Origin: JAUIAI01 sp041396685
GTDB taxonomy: Bacteria > Pseudomonadota > Gammaproteobacteria > Burkholderiales > Burkholderiaceae_E
Direction: 5' to 3'
Assembly (NCBI GenBank): GCA_041396685.1
Contig: JAWKYD010000019.1
Span: 1 to 64,000, forward strand
DNA: 64,000 nucleotides
Part shown: one piece after another, positions 57,899-64,000 of the stretch
Layout: every line of letters starts with the position of its first letter
Position numbering within the stretch: position 1 is the first letter of the stretch
Program-made: the position numbers and the translations under genes
The notes under the pieces: generated by a model
Database searches by the model: none
Told to the model about the DNA's origin: nothing
The model's input: only the letters and a program-made list of their open reading frames with translations

Positions 57899-59185
57899 TC
57901 AGGCAACCAGCGCTGCCACCATTTGCTCGATGCCCTCGGTGGGCCGGCGCTTGAAGCCGGTCTTGGCGAAGCGAAGCCAGCGGCCCAGGACAAAGGCCAG
58001 GATCAGGTTGGCGCGCGCGCCGGCATCGATCTGTTGCGGCAGCCGACCGGCGGTGACCGCGTTGCGCACCACCTGCTTGATGGCGGTCTCGAGGCGGTCG
58101 GTGATCTCGTTGATGCGGTTTTGCAGCCGCCCGTCTTCGTTGACGAGCGCCTCGCCCACCAGAACCCGGGTCATGCCCGGGTTTTTCTCGGCAAACGCGA
58201 GCAGCATGCCGATGATGGTGCGCAACTGACGCAGCGCGTCGGCCTCCTGGGCCGAGATCTGGTTGATCAGCGAGAACAGGGTGCGCTCGATGAAATCGAT
58301 CAGGCCCTCGAACATCTGCGCCTTGGAGGCGAAATGACGATACAGCGCGGCCTCCGACACATTGAGGCGACGCGCCAGGGCGGCGGTGGTCACCCGGTCG
58401 GAATCGGGTTCCTGCAACATGGCGGCCAGCGTCTGCAAAATCTGCACACGCCGTTCACCGGGCCGCGGGCGGCCGCTGCGTGCCTTGCCCTGGGCGGCGG
58501 GAGCCGGCCCTGACGGCGACGTTGGCAACGGGGCTTGCGCCGGTGCGACACGCGCCGGGCCGGACGACCCAACGGCGCCTGCCGCCTGCCGCGCTACCGC
58601 GCCCGGCGGCTGTGGCGACACGGTTGCGCGCGGGGCCGTCGTGGGCGAGGTGGGAATGATCTCGGCGGAACGCGGCAATGCACCGGCGGGCGAACGCTCA
58701 CTGGCGGCCATGAACGGGCGCAGCGACTCGCCTGGCCGCATCGACGCGGCACCCGACTGCGACGCGGCGGAAACCACTTGCGATCGCGCGACACCGGGTT
58801 GCGACACCGCGGGGCCCGGCTGCGATGTCATGATGCCCGGCTGCGGCGAGGCATCCGCCGGCTGCGACGTGATGATGCCTGGCTGCGGCGAAGCAACCGC
58901 CGGCTGCGACGTCGTGATGCCCGGCTGCGGCGAAGCAACCGCCGGCTGCGACGTCGTGATGCCTGGCTGCGGCGCGGCAACCGCCGGCTGCGACGTCGTG
59001 ATGCCCGACTGCGACGAGGCAACCGCCGGCTGCGACGTTACGGCGCCGGCCGCGACGGCCTCGGGCTTGCTGACCGCCACCTGCGGCACGGACACGTCAG
59101 ACAGCGCACGCGCGCTCGAAGCCGGCATGTCGGGACGCTGGGTCATGGGCGCGTTATCGGCCATCGGGTTCCAGAGGGGTCGCAT
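57899..59185 (-). CDS. slmA: SlmA-like TetR-family nucleoid-occlusion factor with long repeat-bearing N-terminal extension
   Basis: 428 residues if the ATG at 59185 is used. The last 190 are a normal SlmA: TTAALARRLNVSEAALYRHF (HTH), SKAQMFEGLIDFIERTLFSL, TRVLVGEALVNEDGRL and FVLGRWLRFAKTGFKRRPT. SlmA blocks FtsZ-ring assembly over the chromosome. The first 237 residues are an Ala/Pro/Ser/Gln-rich, probably disordered extension that includes six 14-residue repeats. Starts at 59164 or 59146 are possible and I see no strong ribosome site. The place beside the nucleotidase and argB is typical for this order of bacteria. The extension is unusual; family members are about 200 residues. Confidence 0.85.
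   Translation of the reverse strand: MRPLWNPMADNAPMTQRPDMPASSARALSDVSVPQVAVSKPEAVAAGAVTSQPAVASSQSGITTSQPAVAAPQPGITTSQPAVASPQPGITTSQPAVASPQPGIITSQPADASPQPGIMTSQPGPAVSQPGVARSQVVSAASQSGAASMRPGESLRPFMAASERSPAGALPRSAEIIPTSPTTAPRATVSPQPPGAVARQAAGAVGSSGPARVAPAQAPLPTSPSGPAPAAQGKARSGRPRPGERRVQILQTLAAMLQEPDSDRVTTAALARRLNVSEAALYRHFASKAQMFEGLIDFIERTLFSLINQISAQEADALRQLRTIIGMLLAFAEKNPGMTRVLVGEALVNEDGRLQNRINEITDRLETAIKQVVRNAVTAGRLPQQIDAGARANLILAFVLGRWLRFAKTGFKRRPTEGIEQMVAALVA
58787..59038 (-). repeat. Six tandem 42-bp repeats inside slmA
   Basis: Six consecutive units of 14 codons, consensus TSQPAVASPQPGIT, at residues 50-133 of the long reading. Units 2-4 are nearly identical at DNA level, and outer units are more diverged, as expected for slippage or unequal crossing-over growing from the centre. 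They are in frame, so copy-number changes keep the protein open. Confidence 0.85.
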
Positions 59186-59323
59186 CAGTCATCATGAATC
59201 GGCGCGCGTGATCAGTCGTCTTGTTCGAGTGTGATTTCGACGGTTGGCCGAGAAACATGGTGACATTCGCGCGTTGCCCGAGTCAACGAAGCACGCCTGC
59301 TGCCAGCCTCAGCAAACCCACGA

Positions 59324-60043
59324 TCAGGCACGCTCGCCGTTTGACGGTCTGCGAATACTCACACGCATGATCGAGGCAACGGATTGTACTTGATGCTGGA
59401 TTCTCCTTCCGCGCCCGACCCGCCGTCGCGGCGCGTGTTGCGCGAGGCTGCGCAGCACGGATGTCACCAGCACGGTGCGCACGCCGAGCCAGCGCGCGTG
59501 ATGCAGATTCACCGCGGTGTCCTCGACCAGCACGCAGCGTGCGGCCGGCACGCGCAGGCGCGCCAGCAGGCGACGCATCATCGCGCGCGACGGCTTGGGT
59601 TGCCAGCGTCCGGTGAACACCATGGATTCGATCGGCACGACCTCGTCGATCAGCGGCGCGATGCCCAGCGCGCGCACGACCTGCGTCGCATACGCTCGCG
59701 GTGCGTTGGTGAGCAGCACCCGCCGCCCGGGAAGACGCCGCAACGCATGCACGAGGCGCATGTCGGGCCGAACGATCAAGTGCAGATCGGGGAAGTCGTG
59801 GCAGGCGGCCAGAAACTCGGCCGGGTCCACGCCGTGATGCCGTACCAGGCCAAGCAAGGTGGCGCCGTAGCGGCGCCAGTACTCGACCCGGATCTCGCTC
59901 GCCCTGAGCTCGTCGACACCCAGGGATTCGGACACGAAGCGCGTCATCATCCGATTGATGCGCGGCATGATCTGCGCCGACGCATCGTGCAAGGTGTTGT
60001 CGAGATCGAGCAGCCAGACCGTCTCGCCGGCTTCGTGAAACAC
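59324..60043 (-). CDS. HAD-superfamily pyrimidine 5'-nucleotidase
   Basis: I choose the GTG at 60043 because AGGGGG lies seven bases upstream; TTG codons at 60046 and 60049 are too close to it. 239 residues with HAD motif I LLDLDNTLHDA (Asp nucleophile), motif II LLTNAPRAYA, a Lys in WQPKPSRAMMRRLL and motif III VLVEDTAVNLHHA. This matches the SDT1/YjjG-like nucleotidases that stand between argB and slmA in many betaproteobacteria. Cytosolic. The C-terminus after VLVTSVLRSL is longer and Arg-rich. Role: dephosphorylation of pyrimidine nucleotides, perhaps house-cleaning. Confidence 0.85.
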   Translation of the reverse strand: MFHEAGETVWLLDLDNTLHDASAQIMPRINRMMTRFVSESLGVDELRASEIRVEYWRRYGATLLGLVRHHGVDPAEFLAACHDFPDLHLIVRPDMRLVHALRRLPGRRVLLTNAPRAYATQVVRALGIAPLIDEVVPIESMVFTGRWQPKPSRAMMRRLLARLRVPAARCVLVEDTAVNLHHARWLGVRTVLVTSVLRSLAQHAPRRRVGRGRRIQHQVQSVASIMRVSIRRPSNGERA

Positions 60044-60118
60044 CAACAAGCCCCCTGATTCCAGTCAGGATTGCGCGCCCGGTTCGCGACGCGCAAAACG
60101 CGCCCGGGCGATGCGTGA

Positions 60119-61018
60119 TCAGTGGCTGCGGATCATCGTGCCCACGCCATGGTCGGTCATGATCTCGAGCAGCAACGAGTGCTGCACGCGGCCGTCGATG
60201 ATGTGCACCGCGGATACGCCGCCCTTGGCGGCATCGAGTGCCGACGAGATCTTGGGCAGCATGCCGCCGGAGATCGTGCCGTCCTCAAAGAGCTCGTCGA
60301 TTTCGCGCGCGCTCAGGCCGGTGAGCAGTTTGCCCGACTTGTCGAGCACGCCCGGCGTGTTGGTCATCAGCACGAGCTTCTCGGCCTTGAGGATCTCGGC
60401 CATCTTGCCGGCGACCACGTCGGCATTGATGTTGTAGGTTTCGCCGCTCTCGCCCGATCCGATGGGCGCGATGACGGGAATGAATCCTGCGCCGGTGAGC
60501 GTGTAGATCAGGCCGGGGTCGATCGACTGGATCTCGCCGACCTGGCCGATGTCGATGAACTCGTTGGGCTTGTCACGGCTGCGCATGGCCAGGCGCCGCG
60601 CGCGGATCAGGTTGCCGTCCTGGCCGGTCAGGCCGACCGCCCGGCCACCGGCCGTATTGATCAACTCGACGATCTCCTTGTTGACCTGGCCCGCCAGAAC
60701 CATCTCGACGATGTCCATGGTCTCTTCGTCGGTCACCCGCATGCCCTGGACGAACTCGCCCTTCTTGCCGACCCGCTCGAGCAGGCGCTCGATCTGGGGC
60801 CCGCCACCGTGGACGACGACCGGGTTCATGCCGACCAGCTTGAGCAGCACCACGTCCTGAGCGAAGTCGCGTTTGAGCTGCGGATCGATCATCGCATTGC
60901 CGCCGTATTTCACGACCACCAGGCGGCCGTGAAAGCGCCGGATGTAAGGCATTGCCTCGGCGAGGATGGCAGCCTTCTGATTGGCCACGGCCGCAGTAGG
61001 CGTCGAGTTTTCTGACAT
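60119..61018 (-). CDS. argB: Acetylglutamate kinase
   Basis: 299 residues with the amino-acid-kinase motifs RLVVVKYGGNAM (ATP-binding Lys), MNPVVVHGGGPQIERLLERV (substrate loop), FVQGMRVTDEETMDIVEMVL, GLTGQDGNLIRARRL and YNINADVVAGKMAEILKAEK. It phosphorylates N-acetyl-L-glutamate, the second step of arginine synthesis in the cytosol. The length is normal. The motif RVTDEETMDIVEMVLAG is typical of arginine-inhibitable forms, but the N-terminal helix that mediates the hexamer is only partly convincing (ILAEAMPYIRRF). Upstream gap of about 340 bases is shared with wcaJ. Confidence 0.97.
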   Translation of the reverse strand: MSENSTPTAAVANQKAAILAEAMPYIRRFHGRLVVVKYGGNAMIDPQLKRDFAQDVVLLKLVGMNPVVVHGGGPQIERLLERVGKKGEFVQGMRVTDEETMDIVEMVLAGQVNKEIVELINTAGGRAVGLTGQDGNLIRARRLAMRSRDKPNEFIDIGQVGEIQSIDPGLIYTLTGAGFIPVIAPIGSGESGETYNINADVVAGKMAEILKAEKLVLMTNTPGVLDKSGKLLTGLSAREIDELFEDGTISGGMLPKISSALDAAKGGVSAVHIIDGRVQHSLLLEIMTDHGVGTMIRSH

Positions 61019-61354
61019 CGTTTGAGCCTCGATCGTTCGGAGTCAGGGGAGGTGAGCGGGAAAGCGACTCGGGAATACGCCCGCAACTGCCGCCGTGTCA
61101 AGGACTACGGGCGAAGGTGTGGCGTTCAGCGCGAAGCGACGGTTGCACCCCGAGGTTCAAACTCATAATTAGATCATCGGCAATCCGATGAGCGTGCAAT
61201 GTGCTCGCCGGCGTGAACCCTTCTCAACATTTGCGACACGAACGGAGGTCTCAAAAAGGCGCGGTGGTGATTCATGTCACTTCGACTGAGGACGTCGTCG
61301 CGCACCATTGCGGGACAAAGACGCATCCAGTCATCGCCCGCAGGGAGGGTTCCG
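61019..61354. promoter_or_regulatory. Divergent region between argB and wcaJ-like gene
   Basis: 336 bases without a gene signature. It should hold promoters for argB (leftward) and the transferase gene (rightward). A small 7-bp-stem hairpin (TCATCGG, CAAT, CCGATGA) lies at 61174-61191. GGGAGG precedes the ATG at 61355. No operator of known type was seen. Confidence 0.4.
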
Positions 61355-62746
61355 ATGGTCGACAAAGATGCCAATCGAGGATTTGCTGTCGGGGCGCGGC
61401 CGGTGTTCGACGTGGTCAAGGCCGCCACCGATCCACTGCTTGCCGTGCTCACCTTGCTCGCGGCAACCGTCCTCCATGGCCAGCCGATTCGCGGCGCCGA
61501 GATCATTCTCTCGCTGCTGACCTTTTCGTTGTGCTACCCCGGCACGATCCAGTTCCGGCATCGCCAGCTCGGTCTGCTGCGCGCCCTGGCCGCCTCCTGG
61601 GCCGTGGTGGCGGCGCTGCTGGTCGGCCTGGGTTACGTCACCGGCACGATGAATCAGTTTCAGGGCGATGTCATCGTCGCCTGGATCCTCGCGACGCCGG
61701 TGATGCAGTTCATCGTCCACTGGTTGAGCCCGTCGGTGGTGCCGAAGATGCTGGCGCTCAACCGCAAGCAGCGCGCGATCGTCATCGGCGCGAACAAGGC
61801 CAGCCGGCAACTGTCCAGCACGTTCAACGACGATCCGTTCTCGAACACCAGGGTGGTCGCGTTTTTCGACGACCGCAACTCGCAGCGCCTGGGCCCGGTA
61901 CCCGAAGGACCCATTCTGGGACGCGTGGCCGACGCCGTCGACTACGTACGCAGTCAGGACGTGCACAGCATCTACATCGCGCTGCCAATGGCCAAGCAGC
62001 CGCGCATCATGCAACTACTCGACGGCCTGCGCGACACCACGGTATCCATCTTCTTCGTGCCCGACATCTTCATGGTCGACCTGATCCAGGCGCGCCTCGA
62101 TGCAGTCGGCGGTGTGCCGATCGTGGCGGTCTGCGACTCGCCCTTCGAGGGGGTTACCGGCCTCACCAAGCGCCTGTCGGACATCATCATCGCGTTGCTG
62201 GCAATCGTGGCCACGGCGCCGCTGATGCTGGCCATTGCCGCGGCCGTCAAGTTCACGTCGCCGGGACCGGTCATCTTCCGCCAGAAGCGCTACGGCCTGG
62301 ACGGCAAGGAGATCAACGTCTGGAAGTTCCGCAGCATGACCACCACCGACAACGGTGAAACGGTCCGCCAGGCCACCGTGAACGACCCGCGCATTACCAA
62401 GGTCGGCCATTTCCTGTGCCGCACCTCGCTGGATGAACTACCCCAGTTCTTCAATGTGCTCGAAGGCCGGATGAGCGTGGTCGGCCCGCGGCCGCACGCG
62501 GTCGCGCACAACGAAACCTTCCGCAAGGTCATCAAGGGTTACATGGTGCGCCACAAGGTCAAGCCGGGCATCACCGGCTGGGCGCAGGTCAATGGCGCGC
62601 GCGGCGAAACCCCGCAGCTGGCCGATATGGAGCGGCGCGTGGCGCTCGATCTCGAATACCTGCGCAGCTGGTCCCTGCGGCTCGATCTCTACATCATCTG
62701 GCGCACGGTGGCGCTGGTCTTCACGGGCGACCCGAAGGCGTATTGA
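61355..62746 (+). CDS. wcaJ: Undecaprenyl-phosphate sugar-1-phosphate transferase (WcaJ/WbaP type)
   Basis: 463 residues from the ATG at 61355. Four N-terminal spans (DPLLAVLTLLAATVLHGQ, IILSLLTFSLCYPGTI and others), a CoA-binding-like middle part (RAIVIGANKASRQL, VVAFFDDRNS), a fifth helix (DIIIALLAIVATAPLMLAI) and the catalytic domain KFTSPGPVIFRQKRYGLDG, NVWKFRSM, RTSLDELPQFFNVLEGRMS, VVGPRPHAV and VKPGITGWAQVNG. It loads the first sugar phosphate on the lipid carrier and so initiates the repeat unit made by region 1 or another cluster. Intact. Confidence 0.93.
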   Translation: MVDKDANRGFAVGARPVFDVVKAATDPLLAVLTLLAATVLHGQPIRGAEIILSLLTFSLCYPGTIQFRHRQLGLLRALAASWAVVAALLVGLGYVTGTMNQFQGDVIVAWILATPVMQFIVHWLSPSVVPKMLALNRKQRAIVIGANKASRQLSSTFNDDPFSNTRVVAFFDDRNSQRLGPVPEGPILGRVADAVDYVRSQDVHSIYIALPMAKQPRIMQLLDGLRDTTVSIFFVPDIFMVDLIQARLDAVGGVPIVAVCDSPFEGVTGLTKRLSDIIIALLAIVATAPLMLAIAAAVKFTSPGPVIFRQKRYGLDGKEINVWKFRSMTTTDNGETVRQATVNDPRITKVGHFLCRTSLDELPQFFNVLEGRMSVVGPRPHAVAHNETFRKVIKGYMVRHKVKPGITGWAQVNGARGETPQLADMERRVALDLEYLRSWSLRLDLYIIWRTVALVFTGDPKAY

Positions 62747-62767
62747 GTGCCGGGCCGGCCCGCCCGG

Positions 62768-62837
62768 GGACAGCCGCCCGAGGACAGCCGCCCGAGGACA
62801 GCCGCTCGAGGACACCCGCCGAAGGACACCCGCTCAG
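62768..62837. repeat. Five 14-bp tandem repeats at the wecB 3' end
   Basis: GGACAGCCGCCCGA occurs twice exactly, then GGACAGCCGCTCGA, GGACACCCGCCGAA and GGACACCCGCTCAG. The array fills the gap between the convergent wcaJ-like and wecB genes and overlaps the wecB stop codon (62834-62836). A 14-bp unit is not in phase with codons. Confidence 0.8.
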
Positions 62838-63934
62838 GGACGACGGTCTGCGACGAGCGCCGCCACCACCCGTTCAGCCGCACCGGGCGCGCCATACGGG
62901 CTGACCGCAAGCCCCCGCGTGCCGATTCGCGCACGCACCGTGTCGACCAAATGCCGTGCGCCGCGCTGCAGCGGGCAGAGCACGTTCCAGCCCGAGTCGA
63001 CCAGTTCCACCCATTCGGTTTGCTCCCGAAAGGTCACGCACGGTCTGCCATGGAAGAATGCCTCCTTCTGCACGCCGCCCGAGTCGGTCAGGATGAGTGC
63101 CGCGGCCTGCTCGAGCCGGACCATGTCCAGGAAGCCAAGGGGGTCCGTGATCGTCACGCCTGCGACCCGAAGCTCGATGCCCTGCGCGGCAGCCAGCGCG
63201 CGGGTGCGCGGATGCAAAGGCAACACGATCTGCAACTCCCGCCCCAGTGCGGCCAAGGCGTCGAACAGGTGACGCAGCAGCACGGGATCGTCGGTGTTTT
63301 CGGCCCGGTGCACCGTGCAGAGCACGATCGGCGAGGCCTCGCACAAGCCTAGCCTGACGAGAACGTCCGAACGCTGACGGGCGATCTGCACATAGGCCAG
63401 CGCGGCGTCCTGCATGACGTCGCCGCACTGAACCACGCGTGCCGGCGGAATGCCTTCGGCAAGCAACCGCGCGGTAGCGGTGTCGGTGGGGGTCAGCAGC
63501 AGGTCGGCGGTATGGTCGGTGAGGATCCGGTTGATCTCTTCGGGCATCGCGCGATTGAACGAGCGCAGACCTGCCTCGACATGAGCTACCGGGATGTGCA
63601 GCTTGGATGCCGCCAGCGCACCGGCCAGGGTGGAGTTGGTGTCGCCGTACACCAGCACCCAGTCGGGCCGCAAGGCCAGCAGCTGTGCCTCGATCGCCTC
63701 GAGCATGCGACCGGTCATCGCGCCATGCGACATCGAATGGATGTTCAGGTGGTGCTGCGGCCGGGGGATGTCCATCTCGTCGAAGAACACGGTCGACATG
63801 TTGTCGTCGAAGTGCTGGCCGGTGTGCACGATGGTTTCGACGACATCGCCATGGGCCTGAATGGCCTTGCTCACCACGGCCGCCTTGACGAATTGCGGGC
63901 GGGCGCCGAGAACGGTCATGACATGAATGCTCAT
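62834..63934 (-). CDS. wecB: UDP-N-acetylglucosamine 2-epimerase (non-hydrolysing)
   Basis: 366 residues from the ATG at 63934 (MSIHVMTVLGARPQFVKAA); an ATG at 63943 is the alternative. Motifs: TGQHFDDNMSTVFFDEM, VLVYGDTNSTLAGALAA, PVAHVEAGLRSFNRAMPEEI, NRILTDHTADLLL, CTVHRAENTDDPVLL and LTDSGGVQKEAFFHGRPCVT. It converts UDP-GlcNAc to UDP-ManNAc in the cytosol for surface polysaccharides. Convergent with the wcaJ-like gene. The UDP-ManNAc/uronic-acid dehydrogenase that could act after it is not in the window. Confidence 0.96.
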   Translation of the reverse strand: MSIHVMTVLGARPQFVKAAVVSKAIQAHGDVVETIVHTGQHFDDNMSTVFFDEMDIPRPQHHLNIHSMSHGAMTGRMLEAIEAQLLALRPDWVLVYGDTNSTLAGALAASKLHIPVAHVEAGLRSFNRAMPEEINRILTDHTADLLLTPTDTATARLLAEGIPPARVVQCGDVMQDAALAYVQIARQRSDVLVRLGLCEASPIVLCTVHRAENTDDPVLLRHLFDALAALGRELQIVLPLHPRTRALAAAQGIELRVAGVTITDPLGFLDMVRLEQAAALILTDSGGVQKEAFFHGRPCVTFREQTEWVELVDSGWNVLCPLQRGARHLVDTVRARIGTRGLAVSPYGAPGAAERVVAALVADRRP

Positions 63935-64000
63935 GGGTCGCACAGTATCCGGTGACGTTCACCGGAGCCAGCCGCGGTCGCCAATCGGCCGGTAGCGCGG

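Noticed and set aside
58787..59038. CRISPR-like array
   Set aside because: The 42-bp units are directly adjacent, in codon phase and without unique spacers; it is a coding tandem repeat.
58362..59234. Plus-strand frames with Cys/Gly/Asp repeats
   Set aside because: They are the antisense of the slmA repeat array; repeats make all frames look periodic.

Overview
The window is high-GC, protein-dense DNA with no rRNA, tRNA or CRISPR array that I can see. It most likely comes from a betaproteobacterium of the Burkholderiales type. The argB / HAD pyrimidine 5'-nucleotidase / slmA gene order, the small H-NS-like protein and the general-porin-like protein all fit that placement. The assignment is an inference from gene content.

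Region 1 (1-27 kb) is an exopolysaccharide or capsule locus. It has two asparagine-synthase-like amidotransferases, at least five glycosyltransferases, a Wzx flippase and a Wzy-like polymerase. It also has a Wzz/BY-kinase co-polymerase, a PHP-type (CpsB) phosphatase, a WbpP/TviC-type 4-epimerase, a pectate-lyase-like lipoprotein, two clan GH-A-like hydrolases and a methyltransferase. Many of these genes are broken by frameshifts. The UDP-sugar dehydrogenase next to wbpP is reduced to its two ends, and an IS481 remnant sits between the divergent operons, so the locus looks decayed or badly sequenced. The sugar-1-phosphate transferase (wcaJ-like) and wecB lie apart, at the right end (61-64 kb).

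Region 2 (27-30.3 kb) holds an H-NS-like gene, an IS1595 scrap and a three-lipoprotein operon resembling lpoB / COG3014 / ycfL.

Region 3 (30.3-57.9 kb) is the most unusual part: two related loci. Locus 1 is an overlapping four-gene operon. It encodes a giant three-part protein (GMC oxidoreductase, alpha/beta hydrolase with a Cys nucleophile, PhoD-like phosphoesterase), then a Tat-exported TRAP-type binding protein, a porin and a second PhoD-like enzyme. A response regulator, a hybrid histidine kinase and a LuxR-type regulator lie beside it. Locus 2 is a coupled operon of response regulator, hybrid kinase, GMC/alpha-beta-hydrolase fusion and separate PhoD-like enzyme, with a divergent LuxR-type gene and a perfect 18-bp palindrome between the divergent units. 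The end of locus 2 is duplicated as a 1.6-kb direct repeat: the PhoD gene next to the full fusion is a pseudogene, while the distant copy is intact. Between the repeats are a broken subtilase and IS66 debris. I infer a regulated system for taking up and converting a hydrophobic, alcohol-bearing compound; the substrate is unknown.

Region 4 (57.9-61 kb) is housekeeping: slmA with a long repeat-bearing N-terminal extension, a HAD 5'-nucleotidase and argB.
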